A stretch of DNA of 64,000 bases from Isoetes taiwanensis. Taxonomy: Eukaryota > Streptophyta > Lycopodiopsida > Isoetales > Isoetaceae. Below are positions 1 through 10,483 of this stretch, piece after piece. The stretch covers positions 10,251,284 to 10,315,283 of the forward strand of contig JAJEKV010000052.1 in NCBI GenBank assembly GCA_021234155.1. Direction: 5' to 3'. Both the position numbers and the translations under genes were made by a program. The notes below the pieces were generated by a model. It was given only the letters and a program-made list of their open reading frames with translations. It did not search any database and had not been told where the DNA came from. Positions within the stretch are counted from its first letter, which is position 1; the number at the start of each line of letters is the position of its first letter.

Positions 1-607
1 ACTAATTTCCTCCTGCTCACATCAACCCATCCATCAGTAAGAATTTTTGGCCACAATATGACATTCTGAGAAGGTAAAACGGTAGGTTTGCTAAGGCTAA
101 ACATCGAATTTCCAACCTGTTAGCATGCTGCCTCTTTTGCATCAGAAATACGTGCCTCTTATTAAGTTGGTTGGCCATGCTAACACTACAATTTGTTACT
201 TCTTCAGATCCTCCAACTGTCCTACTAGAGTTGCCATACTGTGTTTGTTGTTCGCAATCAGATTGACGCATGAGATTTTGGCTTGACGGCAAGGAAGTTG
301 ACATATTAACTTCTGAAGCTAATGGATGGTCAAAAGGAATAGTAGTTGAGACTGCTGCAACTTTAGCAGCAGAACCAATTTTATTTTTGGAACGCTCTTC
401 AAGAGCTTCTTTCTTAGCCGCTTTTGAAACATCCGGACAAGGGCTTACTCCTTCTCCTTTGACCTGTGCCAAATGTGCTACTAACCTTGTCTTTGTGCCA
501 ACCATATCCCGGCCACAAAACTTGCATTTCCATTTTCTGTCACCCCCGTGTGCTATCTTTACATTATCACAATACTTATCCCATAATTTTGAAGCCTTTG
601 GTGGCAT
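1..607 (-). pseudogene. BED-type zinc finger / hAT transposase-like fragment, runs off the window edge
   Basis: The minus-strand frame starts at the ATG near 607 and opens with a BED finger: an aromatic WDKYC segment, then CKFC (Cys-x2-Cys) and a downstream His/Cys pair in HLAQVKGEGVSPC. Plant hAT transposases and their domesticated relatives begin this way. After about residue 140 the hAT-like sequence moves to another frame: WPKILTDGWVDVSRRKL, resembling the DGWTD block of hAT proteins, is readable near positions 1-60 only in a shifted frame and lies beyond an in-frame stop. The frame is therefore broken by at least one indel. The catalytic domain would lie left of the window. Most likely a decayed hAT transposase; a domesticated BED protein fragment is less likely because of the frame break. 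Confidence 0.7.
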
Positions 608-808
608 TTCGGACTGTTGGAGTACAACTCAAATTAAATGGTAGAACAGAAAATCCTTGTACTTCCGACAATAGCTACACATAAGCTGCACCTGTAATAA
701 AGACACCAGGGAATTGATGTTTCTCCAAAATTCTGACTTATGCACAGCAGCCAACGTGAATGCAAGAACACTCATATGTTATGCTGCTCATATGAATACT
801 CATAGACA

Positions 809-862
809 CTTCGGGTCTTACGTAGACGTTAATAAATCTTTCTTTCTTTCTTTCTTTCTTTA
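809..862 (+). repeat. Retroelement 3' tail with CTTT microsatellite
   Basis: TAGACGTTAATAAA is followed at once by about five TTTC units. The same design, a G/C-rich CG(T/A)TAA(A/T)A motif followed by a short T-rich tandem tail, recurs near 19.4, 34.3, 40.1 and 43.6 kb, so this is probably the 3' end of a LINE or SINE copy on the plus strand. Its 5' limit is not visible. Confidence 0.45.
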
Positions 863-964
863 ACCATTCAAAAAGCTATCATGTAGCATAAATTGAAGCA
901 AGCCTGATTTCTCTGTCAGGAGATGCATTTGTTAGCAAACTAGAAGTTGATGCAAAAGACATAC

Positions 965-1904
965 TCTTCAATCCGATCATCATTCTCAACTTTATCCTTT
1001 TGGTGTTTTCGACAATCAGGACAGTAGTAAGTTCCCTTTGCCAATTCCTGTTCAAAATTTCAAAATAATCAGCACGACAAATTAAACAACATAATGCTGT
1101 TGCTGCAGCAGTGCAACAACAAAAACAACATATACCCTATTTTCGTGCTTATGCGCAGAATAAAAAAATCGCAACACAGATTTATTATCATTTGTGCCAA
1201 CATATGTATGCACAAAGAAACGTTGATCTAATTCAATAATTGGTGATGACTTGATAGATAATTCTAATGTACATGGAGAAATGGTGGCCTAATTCAATCA
1301 TTCATGATGACCTGATAGATTATGAATTCCTTCTGATCACTATTTTCATCCTTCCATTAGAAACACGCCAATGAATCTCAAAATATGCTCCATACATTCC
1401 TTTAGGTGCTTGCCACTGATCTCATCACATTCAGCATGAACCCATATTTCACATTCATCACATTGAACCTGTTGCACAACAGTGTCAGGACCACGGTGTT
1501 GCTAAAAAATGGATCAAACAAGATTTTAAATATTTACCCAGTCACCCTTATCTATAAAATGCCAGACTTTCTTACATACGCCACAATACTGTTTTGATTT
1601 GTAGAGCTGAAAATAGATCACAATTATAGTGAGCAAAAGTAATGAACCACTGATGGACGTTCATGCACAAAAAGCAAGTACCACCTTGATGCAATGATTG
1701 CAAAGAGAATTCACTTCAGCTGCAGAGTTCTTGGTCTTCGATTTTGATTTCAAAGACAAATCTGCTCCACAACCCGTGCATAAACTCTTTGTTTCAGTAC
1801 TACTACTCACCTGTGCACAACAACCAGTTCCATTGCAAGTATAAGATGCCTTACCTGGGACTTTAATAATCTCATGCCTATTCTGATACTTTTGCTTAAA
1901 CACA
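965..1904 (-). pseudogene. PHD-finger exons, trithorax (ATX3/4/5)-like, probably a gene fragment
   Basis: Four minus-strand exons can be read: 1904-1685, 1606-1538, 1468-1400 and 1047-965. Joined, they give a Cys-rich region (CNGTGCC, then CTGCGADL and CNHC) followed by a complete C4HC3 PHD finger: CGVC, CDEC, HAEC, then YYCPDC. The order LYKSKQYCG, GDWVQCDEC, WVHAECDEISGKHLK, YYCPDC matches PHD fingers of plant trithorax-type H3K4 methyltransferases (ATX3/4/5), which read histone tails in the nucleus. No SET or PWWP domain is visible. Three acceptors (before 1904, 1606 and 1468) and the donor after 1538 are canonical, but the donor after 1400 reads AAG|GAATGT instead of GT. A stop soon follows the last exon. 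Together these suggest a captured or decaying fragment rather than a whole gene. Family assignment is from remembered motif order. Confidence 0.6.
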
Positions 1905-2151
1905 CTGAAAAAAGACTCAAGTGTCAAAATCCAGGAACAATGTCTAGATCTAAAACTAGCATTCCACTTTCACAACGATCACAAGTTTGCAGGCGGGATG
2001 AACGAAAGTGTAGGCAAAATTGCTGGATAAGGGTCTACCTAGATTAACTGAATGTCTAACCCCTAAAATTTCCTGAGTAATAATTATGCTTCTACGGGTT
2101 CTGGAACATACCTTAGACTGCACATCAAGTGCAAATGGTTTCCTCAAATTG

Positions 2152-2415
2152 ACCTTGAAATAGAAGTGACATTGATTCCTCGTTTCAAGGCTGCAGCTCT
2201 CATTCGGAGGTCAGCTGGATTTCCCTTTTAAGTAAATAAAAATGAGTCTTTTTACTTGGCAAAGAAGATTGAAATATTTATGGATATAGATAGAGACCAT
2301 GCCTCATGATAGTCTATAGTGTCGGCTGAATCAATGTGAAAATACTGTGTCAAACCTCTCCTTTCGACTGCATAAGTAAACACAGCCTCTGCAGAAGGGC
2401 TGCGACAGATATTAC
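2152..2415 (-). pseudogene. Low-molecular-weight protein tyrosine phosphatase exons (fragment)
   Basis: Exon 2415-2303 reads GNICRSPSAEAVFTYAVE and then HIDSADTIDYHE; exon 2224-2152 reads GNPADLRMRAAALKRGIN and VTSISR. This is the CLGNICRSP...HIDSAGTIDYHEGNPADPRM signature of low-molecular-weight tyrosine phosphatases (Arabidopsis At3g44620 type). The preceding exon, which in the family carries the catalytic Cys of the C(x)5R loop, is not found upstream, and the conserved SDFREFDLILAMD block that should follow is absent, with an in-frame stop two codons after SISR. The 78-bp intron 2302-2225 begins with GC rather than GT. The piece lies between a leader-like sequence (2640-2760) and the PHD exons, all on the same strand, so it appears to be one module of a chimeric fragment cluster. 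Confidence 0.72.
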
Positions 2416-2639
2416 CTATAAATGAAGAGGGAATAAATCAGAGACAAAATTGAAGAACTGAAAACACAACTTTATGCAGATAAATAAGGCATTAGGCTTC
2501 ACTCAATATGAGTCCGCCCGCAGATGTAACAGAAGCATAGGAATCTCAGAAATAACAACGATCTAAAACAAAAACCTGATTAGAACAGCCTGATCTTGAG
2601 CTACTGGAAGTGTTAAAACACGCCTACATGCTAAGGAAT

Positions 2640-2760
2640 CGCCTCCACGCCCTAGACAACTTGCAATCACCAGTGAATCTCATCTCTGGTTGAAGGAAAA
2701 GCTCTCGGACTAACGGCGGCAAGCGAGGAAAGCAGGAGGCTTCGACCTTTGCTAGGGTTT
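2640..2760 (-). other. Leader-like sequence upstream of the phosphatase/PHD fragments
   Basis: Read on the minus strand, this begins AAACCCTAGCAAAGG, a common plant 5'-leader motif, runs through a CT-rich stretch and contains an ATG at about 2682 whose frame closes after some 19 codons. It may be the 5' exon of a transcript through the phosphatase and PHD pieces. No TATA box was confidently seen. Confidence 0.3.
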
Positions 2761-3126
2761 CGTTAGGCTTGTTTTTTTCTACCTAGTATATGGTTTTAGA
2801 TGAAAAAAAGGGGCACGTATTTATGTTATAAAAGAACGTTTAAAGTAATTTTTTATATGTACGTACAGTACGTACGGAACGGTACTGTACATGTGGATTT
2901 TATAAAATACGCGTATTTTTGCAACACTGGCCTTATTCAAAAGCGTCGACAATGTTAAGAAGACCTTGAAGATGTTTATAGTTCAACAGTCGGTGGATAG
3001 TTTTTTAGATAGTTTATTTCTTGAAGGTTGGAGTTGCCCGACTTCATGATGGAGCTGAATCTACTGAATGCCGGATAAGTCAAGACATGGTTCGGTTTAG
3101 ATATTGCATTCGGAAGCAAATGTTGT

Positions 3127-3474
3127 ATGTCACTTTTAAGTATAGGAGATGGAAAAATGAATGTTCGTGAAGGAAGAAAGTACGTCTGGATTCCAGTAGA
3201 ACAAGACGACAATGATGGCACTCATTCCGTTGTCATAGACTTAAATATTCATAAGGATAATCCGCTATTCAAAAGTCTCGGAGTGGAGAGCGAGTGGTCT
3301 CTATTCGATGTCCGGCGGCAATTAGAGTTTGAGACAGACTTAAATTTCTTCCATTTTATGCTCGAGGCCAGAAGGTGGGAAAGCGCAGAGAAGAACGCTA
3401 TGAATTGGAGTCATGCATGCCACCAAAAATATTATCTCTATATGAATCTATGTAATATAAATATAAGTAATTAG
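3127..3474 (+). CDS. Hypothetical protein, 115 residues, unrecognised
   Basis: An ATG-initiated frame of 115 codons. The product is acidic in the middle (VEQDDNDG, VIDLNIHKDN) with an aromatic C-terminal half, and has a protein-like composition rather than the low complexity around it. No domain, signal peptide or membrane segment is recognised. Neighbours are TE debris on both sides and no splice partner is visible. It could be a short exon of a captured gene or a chance frame. Confidence 0.25.
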   Translation: MSLLSIGDGKMNVREGRKYVWIPVEQDDNDGTHSVVIDLNIHKDNPLFKSLGVESEWSLFDVRRQLEFETDLNFFHFMLEARRWESAEKNAMNWSHACHQKYYLYMNLCNINISN

Positions 3475-3579
3475 AGATCTATTGTATATTAGTTGGAAAG
3501 TTTTGCTTTCAATGTAACATAAAAAATTAAAGTAGCTACGATTCGAAAATGTGGATATTATAAAATAAGGAAGTGTTGT

Positions 3580-4440
3580 TTTTGCACCGTAGGTATGGTG
3601 CGAAATTAATATGAAAGTGTTGTTTTCGCACCGTAGTTACAGTGCAAAATTCATTAGAGGTTTGATGGGATCACTTAAGGGCCCAACCTCGATGCCAACA
3701 TGGAAAACCCACTAGGGTTGAGGCCTGAGACTCTAGGTTTTTAATGAACAGGTCGTAGATTCAAATCTGTATTTCGTTAACAACCTCAAGAACATGGTTA
3801 CAGTGTGCATTTGCCATATTTATAACCAACGGATACATGCATTTCGTACTATAGCCAATATGCAACACTTTCTTTTCTTTCTTTTTAGGGCGTGGCTACG
3901 GTGCGAATTTGCCATGTCCACAGCCCAATGGATACAAGCATTTTGCATTGCAACCACTGTGCCCTTTTTTTCGTAATTTTTTTTTCTTTTTTTTTTTTTT
4001 AAGCCTTTAAATTTGCAAATTTGCAATGTCCCAATAAGAAACATGCATTTCGTGACTGTAACTCCGTGGTTTTTTTTTTTTTTTTTTGGACCGTGGCTAC
4101 AGTGCGAATTTGCCATGTCCACAGCCTTTCATAGTCAATTTGACAATAATTAACGAGAGACTACTTTTGAACTCACAAAACACTACTCAAAATTTAATGA
4201 AACAAAAGGAGTTGTTATTGCCTAAATATCAATGTTCATTGCTTTGAATTACTGAAAGCATCCTCATCAACTTCCTATGGCAACCATAAAATAAGGAAGT
4301 GTTGTTTTCGCACCGTAGCCACGGTGCAAAAATTTGTATAACATAAAATGTGGAACTGTTACTTTTGCACCGTAGCCACGGTGCGAACTTGTGTATAACA
4401 TAAAATATGAAAGTGTTATTTTCGCACCGTAGCCACGGTG
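3580..4440. repeat. Cluster of GCACCGTAGCCACGGTGC palindromes
   Basis: An 18-bp near-perfect palindrome, GCACCGTAGCCACGGTGC, or a mutated form of it, occurs near 3586, 3625, 4308, 4358 and 4424. Half-copies (GTGGCTACRGTGCGAATTTG) lie near 3892 and 4086. The last three sit in tandem units of about 58 bp that share the flanks ATAACATAAAATRTGRAA and KTTWTTTTCGCACC. The 3563-3605 and 4288-4330 copies share a longer flank, ATAAAATAAGGAAGTGTTG, so the cluster is bounded by direct repeats. Function unknown; possibly termini of short non-autonomous elements. Confidence 0.6.
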
Positions 4441-4639
4441 TTACTCACTCTTGCATATCAAGCCGCTACTAAGGCACTCACCTTCAAACTATCACAAATC
4501 GGATTCTTTTGTCTCGTGCCTGTTCCTCCGTTGTATCATGGACAAATTGGGTTTTAATTTCTCTTTCTCCATAAAAACTGTAGAATTCTCTAAAGCAGTG
4601 GTATTTTCGACATCCGTCATAGTTTTTAACAATGGAAAG

Positions 4640-5560
4640 GAGCATTCGGCAGAGTTGTCCACTAGCCCTATTTCACTTCATTATTATAGCCGAAGGACTT
4701 TTGTAGTTGCTCCGTAGAGCAATGGACGATGCTCTTATTGCTGGTTTGGCCATGGATGATGGTTTCCAAATAATTTGCAACCAGTTTGCCAATGATACGT
4801 TTATTTTGATGGAGGCTAGCGAAGGGAATCTTGATGCAGTAAAATAGCTTCTAGACATATTCTCCCTTGTCTCAAGTTGTCTACTGAATTTGCAGAAGTG
4901 TAATGCAATTTGGGCACTGGATGGTCCACTCTTGACTTGTTCGTTTTAGTATCCTTGGAATTTTGTTCTTCTGGGCAGTACTATCCAGTTGCTTGGGGTT
5001 CCTTTTGAAATGGAGATTTTGGCAGCTCAGGCATGGGATCAGAGCATTTTCAATAGTCAGAAGCATTTGCTTTGGTGGAGATGTGCTTCTTATCAATGGC
5101 CAGAAGAATATATGTAGCTAAATATGTTCTCAATAGTACGCATGTGTATGTGGTTTCAACCTTGCTAGCTCCCCCTTATCAATTTAAAGAGATCATTGTG
5201 CTAGTTCAAAACCTCGTGTGGAAGTGGCAATGAGACAAATGTAGTTATAAAAATCGCATGGAGCAAATGCATTCACCTCAAAAAAGGATGGTGGCCTAGA
5301 TATGTATGATCTCATAACTTCATGGCAAAGTTCTTCTTTCCAAGCTCCTTTGCAGATTCTGTTAGACCATGTACAATCATGTGAAATACGTCGGCTTGTT
5401 CAGTTCTTTGGAGCACTGTGTTGTTTTTGGCAAATTTGTAGTTAAACCTTGGTTGCAGTAGGCTCTCTTCTATTCCCGCAAGTCGTTCTTGCATGCATCT
5501 CCTTTTTAAAGGTTTACTGAATGCCTGGCAAACAGTGAAGCCCTTGATGGCCATTAACCA
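4640..5560 (+). pseudogene. LINE reverse transcriptase remnant
   Basis: Plus-strand translation with stops gives CPLALFHFIIIAEGL, LLRRAMDDALIAGLAM, QFANDTFILMEASEGNLDAV and, later, LLGVPFEME. This follows the order of plant non-LTR reverse transcriptases (CPLSPLLF, then FADDT, then the downstream LGxPF block). The catalytic FADDT box has become FANDT, so one metal-binding Asp is lost, and there are several in-frame stops. Detectable similarity fades after about 5,560. A dead L1-type LINE fragment. Confidence 0.75.
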
Positions 5561-7877
5561 TTGCATTGCATGCAAACCTCCTCTCCCTTTTTATGGACTC
5601 CTTTTGATCATCTCCTACTTGCAGCCTCTTTGCATCCAACTACTCAAAAGAGGTGGCAAGATACTTGTGTTTCCAGGCTGGATGCATGGTACTATAATGA
5701 ACAACTTCTCATCTAGCCAACATTTGTGAAAAATATCAATATAGTAGGACTTCCATGCACTGGAAATCATCGCAAAGAATATCTCTTTTATACCTAACCA
5801 TAAAGAGGAGCATATTTGGAAAATTAATGGACTGAATGAAGAGGGTATTAATGGACTGAATTCAAATATGTTTCCCATTATACTGTTTCCCAGATATGCT
5901 TTACAGACCTACATTAAATGTGAGCATACATGGCTTATTAGGTGAAGCTCATTGTCTGATGAATCACAAGGCTGAATGAAGAGTGGTGGTACAAATGGGC
6001 TGCTCACAAATACTGTAACAGAATAATTATAAAGGGTATTGATAATACGTACAAAATGGAATGGGTTTTTAGATGAAATAAAATAAAATAAAATGGGTTA
6101 GACAAGTATTGGAGCTATGCTACCATAACAATTAAGATGTAGAAACTAGCTTGTCCATACATAATATAGACACGGATTATGTAAGAAGCATGTTTGATAA
6201 GCCCTATAATTTTGGATGAATTTATCTTTGGAGATCATCTTTGCATATTTAGGGATAACTCAAGCATAGATTATGGCATCTAATACAACACGTAATTCAT
6301 GCAATCAACATGTTGGCAAAGGAAGAAATGCATCAAACATACGAGAAAGAAGGGAGAAAGCAGAATAAACCGGGTTAGCTCGTATGACATGCAAAAAGGA
6401 AATTATTGAAGCATAAGATGTTTAAAACCCGTGACATTCAAATAAGAGTGGCCGTGCACAATGGCTGCAAACAACATTGTTGGAAAGCTCTACATTTGTT
6501 TCTTGCCCGAAACAAGAGAGCTACTAATGCAAGCAAATAGAGTAAACAAATCACAAATGCAAATGGAGAGCAGACATTGTTGAAAAAGGGAATAAAAAGT
6601 TAAAGAAAACATACATTGGTGATCCCCCAAATATGATTCATTCAAATTGCTCTCAAATAAGAGAAAAATAAAGCAGACTGTGAAAACTCCGGATAAAAGC
6701 ATTTCAAAGCGGCTCTCTAGCAATGAGGTGTGAATAAATGAATCTTACCTCTATCTATCTTTGCTATAACTTGGGGGTTAACGAAGTATGAATAAATGCT
6801 TGCCATGTGTAATAAGCCATGTATTTCCCTTGCTGAATCTTTGATTCCCCATGCTAATGATATCGGAAAAGGTAGATAGTGATGAAGCCCCCGCTCATCT
6901 CATCATCAAGCAAAATTCTCAAAAGAAAGCAATCAAAATAGGAGCAATGGCCCCATGCTTGAGGCATTGTTATGGTCCACACCTAGTTTATTCTCTCGAG
7001 AATATCGGAACAAATTTTGAGGTTAAAAATGCAAGAAGGAGGACCTGGAGATTCGTTTCTATCTGTTTTCTTTTCTCTATCAAATTTTCGTGATGATTAC
7101 TGTTTTCCTTTCTTGAAAAATTCAGTCGGGGAAACAGTTACACATCAAGAAAACACATGGTCGGCCATGACTTCCGGTGGAGGTTCTTAAAGCCGCATTC
7201 AAGCAAATAATTTGAAAATGCAGTAGGTCAAAAACGATGGCCATGGCAAGTTAGGAGTTGACCTTTGCAAGGATTGAGGCCGATCATATAGCCGGGCCAT
7301 GGCAGAGATAAAACCCCTCGCAAAAGAACCTCCTCCAGGTCACATGGCTAGCCATTCTAGAGAAAAAAAAGCGAAGGAAGCAAAATAACCTCTTGCATAG
7401 ATCTATTCTAATGCCAAAGAGCGATCCGATAGGCCTAAAGTATCCGATTGCGTAACCTTGGCTATGGTGCTGGTTGTTGAGCTTAAAGGGAAGAGCAACG
7501 GTTCGGCTATATCATATGATGCCGTAAAACATAAATGTAAAGCAAAGGAAAAAAAAAGCAAAAGCCCACTCCAGCACATAGAAGGGGAAAAAAAACTAGA
7601 GGGAAAGTGGCCAATCCAAGGAGAAAGTTAAAGCATGGAAGAGAAGCGGTACAGGAATCGGCACCCATTCTATTCTCCGTATATATTTTTAGGCCTTTTC
7701 TAATTTTCATAGCCCTAGATCTTGCAAAATGAAGATCTAATGGTGATAGTTATTGCCACATCAGTTTTGATGAGGTGGAGGTGATACGTGGATAGGGTTG
7801 CACGCTTGGTTTGGCGTGCTAAAAACTCGCTAAGTTCACAAAATCCCTTCGTTCAAACATGACCGAATGATATTTAA
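5561..7877. other. AT-rich stretch with no supported gene
   Basis: Only short open frames of 60-90 codons occur, on both strands, and none has recognisable domain order or splice-site support. No RNA gene or long repeat was seen. The left end may contain further LINE decay. Confidence 0.6.
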
Positions 7878-8834
7878 GGCCCTTTTTCCACAACAAGGTT
7901 GTCCCAAATTTTTTAAAGTGTGATTGGGCCACTTCAAAGAAATAAGACTCTAAGGCTTTTCCCGGACGTTTTTATGACATGTCTTATCAGATTATCGCAT
8001 GCAGTTTTGTCTGTCCCATTTTTTCTTAGGGAAACCCCCACATTAATTATTTACACCAAAATCATCCAATCGAAGTGCATTTTACTGCGGAAGTAGGATG
8101 TCGCAAAAAAGAAATTTCTTGAACTCACGAGCCGTCATTTGATCCGGGATGTTGGAGATTTTGAACTCGATTTTTCGATGTCTAATGGAGGATTCTTGGT
8201 TTTAGGGTCCGGATTAAACCCGATTCTTGGTTTAGAATTCGATTTTTCAAGCGATGCTTCGATTCTTGCTTTCGATTCTTGCTCAAACGACTTTGATTCT
8301 TGGTTTAGGGTCCGATTCGGCTTGATTCTTGGTTTAGGGTTGATTTTCAAACAAGTAGCTTTGATTCTTGCTCGATTCTTGCTCAAAACAAAGCGGCTTC
8401 CATTCTTGCTCTGAAGCATCTTGATTCTTGGTCCGGGGCTTTAAAGCCATGTTCGAGGTCATTCATTTTGCCGGTTCTTGTTTAAAAATCACCCAACGAG
8501 ACTTGTTCTTTTCGCGGGGTCTTCCGAAATCGAATTCCATACTATTTTGCTTTTTGGGTTTAAGATCTGCATAAAAAAACTTTCTACCCGGGATTTTGAG
8601 GGGCTCAATTCTTTGCGGCCATGTCTTTGCTCTCACGGAAAAATCGTCATTGTCTATGGAAAAGCTCATTATAAGACATGTCTTATAACGATAGTACATG
8701 TCTTATATTTCAGTAATGGAAAATCAATTTTTTAGGACGTGTCTTATGTATGACATGGAGCTTACGTGGAGCTTAAAAGGGTGTCCTATAAAAATGTGAC
8801 AGCCATAAAATAAGAGTGCTGTGGAAAAAGGGCC
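7878..8834. mobile_element. PIF/Harbinger-like non-autonomous element (957 bp)
   Basis: The left end GGCCCTTTTTCCACA at 7878 is repeated as the perfect reverse complement TGTGGAAAAAGGGCC ending at 8834. TAA lies directly outside each end (7875-7877 and 8835-8837). A TAA/TTA target duplication with a GG(C/G)CC...-type inverted terminus is the hallmark of PIF/Harbinger (Tourist-like) elements. No transposase is encoded inside; the interior holds a GATTCTTG minisatellite and several ACATGTCTTAT motifs. The right end is 149 bp upstream of the TFIIE beta ATG. Confidence 0.8.
8139..8440. repeat. GATTCTTG-rich minisatellite
   Basis: At least ten copies of (T)GATTCTTG(G/C)T lie here, several extended to GATTCTTGGTTTAGGGT. 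Both strands are open for about 90 codons because the short repeat lacks stops, so those frames are not evidence of genes. The array lies inside the Harbinger-like element. Confidence 0.7.
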
Positions 8835-8983
8835 TAAGACGCTCGTTATTTATAGTGCAAAAAAACGACTCGAAGGTGCATTTGCCGACGGAAAAAGCTT
8901 GCGTCTAAAGGGGGTCGACGCTGTTGCATCACAGATGAGGGAGTAGGAAGATTGCTTGATTCGAATTTGGTAGTTTGATCGCT

Positions 8984-10483
8984 ATGGCGAACCTGTCGGA
9001 TCAGTTAAACAAGTTTAACAAGCAGCAAGAAAAGCTGCAAGCAAGTCTTGCCAAACATGCTGTCAGGCCTTCTTCCCAGCCCCCTAAAACGCCTCCTGCT
9101 TCAGCGCCAGCTCCCCCACCGGTGGCAACATACACTTTTGCAAATGATAAAGACAAGCTTCGGGAAATAGCTAAAGTGGGTCAAGCCCCAATAGGTTCAC
9201 AGATAAAGAAGGTCTTGGAGCTCTTATTACAGGTGCGTAGTTCCTTTTCTCATTATTGATTCTAGCCCGCGCTTCTTGAATGATTAGGTTTTTGTTTTTA
9301 CTTCAGACAAGAAGAGCCCTTTCTCCTGAAGAAATAAATGATGCATGCTTTGTAGACGTGAGGAAGAACAAAGAGGTGTTCGAAAGCCTGAAGACGAATG
9401 TTAAGGTTTCATATGACGGTCAGAGGTTTTCTTATAAGGTAAGGTCTTGGTTGAAGTTTCAATCTTTGTATCTCGTCTTTGTATTCTGAGTTATAAAAGG
9501 ATCTGACGTTTGTGAGTTCCCATCCAATCTTTGCAGTCTAAGCATGATCTCAAAGACAAGGGGGAGCTGATTCGTTTGATAAGAAAGGTCCCTGAAGGTA
9601 TTCCGATTGGGGAATTGAAAGATTCATATCCAAAAGTTGCAAGTGATATTCAGGTACGTTTCATAATTTAGAATTTCCAAATTTTAGATCGGAACCTTCT
9701 GTTGAGATCTCAGACTGTGCCCATCTATTGTATTTGCACAACCATTTTTTCCCAGTCTATACTTTGCTCGGTTACCTTTAATATTCTGCTCGCAGAAAGG
9801 AAATGCAAAAGAAGGATGCTACTTACAAGATTGGTGCATAACCTATGAGGATAACTATTATATACTCTCAAAAGTAAGGGATTTTGAGATAGCTTCATCC
9901 TCAAACAGCCCAATGATATGTTGCAATGCTAGCACTGCTTTTCTTAGTGCTTTTAAGTCTTATCAGTTCCTTGAGGAGCCTTTGAGAAGACATAAATATC
10001 CTCAAAAAGAGTATGCAACTGCAAAGTTATCTTACCCAACCGCAAAAAACAACAAGAGAACTAAAAGTTTAAACTGAGAAAATCAACTCTCTGTAGTCAT
10101 TTATATATTTCTTCATTGCTGACATAAATCATGCATTAATCCAGGAGCTCAAAGCCAGTGGAGAAATATGGATTTTGACAAATACAGATTCACAAGAAGA
10201 GATTGTTTATCCTAACGATCCAAGAGTAAAAATCAAGATTTGTGAAGATTTGAAGCGGGTAATACGCAGTATAGAATTACCAAATGATTTTACCCTTGTG
10301 GAGAGAGAGCTACAGAAAGCAGGAATGAAGCCATTCACTAACACAGTCAATAGACAAGCAACAGCTGGGGTCCCAGATTTCAAGCAGAAACCCAAGCAGA
10401 AGAAGAAAAGGGAATCTAAGCGTACCAAGTTCACTAATGTTCATCTGCCCGAACTTTTTCAGAACCTTAATGTGCCACACTAA
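8984..10483 (+). CDS. Transcription initiation factor IIE subunit beta
   Basis: Spliced plus-strand gene with exons 8984-9232, 9307-9438, 9537-9653 and 10145-10483, all GT-AG and phase 0, giving 278 residues (plant TFIIE beta is about 280-290). TFIIE beta pairs with TFIIE alpha in the RNA polymerase II preinitiation complex, recruits TFIIH and helps promoter melting in the nucleus. Visible features: a basic, Gln-rich N-terminus with a Pro-rich linker; a first winged-helix region (APIGSQIKKVLELLL... DGQRFSYKSKHDLKDK); a second one (LIRLIRKVPEGIPIGELKD... LKASGEIWILTNTDSQE); a C-terminal KQKPKQKKKRESKR basic tail. The start is the ATG of MANLSDQLNKFNKQQEK, matching the family N-terminus. A 78-nt extra exon (9796-9873) is annotated separately. 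The reading frame is intact and the gene is probably functional. The promoter lies next to a Harbinger-like element. Confidence 0.93.
9796..9873 (+). other. Possible 78-nt in-frame cassette exon of TFIIE beta
   Basis: Between exons 3 and 4 lies an open 26-codon segment (KGNAKEGCYLQDW... YYILSK) bounded by GCTCGCAG| and AAA|GTAAGG, both good splice sites. It is a multiple of three and starts and ends in phase 0. Known plant TFIIE beta proteins join DIQ/DLQ directly to SLKASG, the counterpart of ELKASG here, so the segment is not part of the conserved protein. Inclusion would insert 26 residues into the second winged helix. Confidence 0.4.

Noticed and set aside
2860-2895. GTACGTACAGTACGTAC/GGTACTGTAC palindromic patch as a regulatory operator
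   Set aside because: Short self-complementary dinucleotide-like sequence with no second occurrence in the window.
3740-3790. tRNA gene around GTAGATTCAAATCTG
   Set aside because: There is a B-box-like string, but no acceptor stem or D arm could be paired; at most a SINE relic.
8135-8419. Overlapping open frames of more than 90 codons on both strands
   Set aside because: They lie in the GATTCTTG minisatellite, whose short stop-free unit opens several frames at once.
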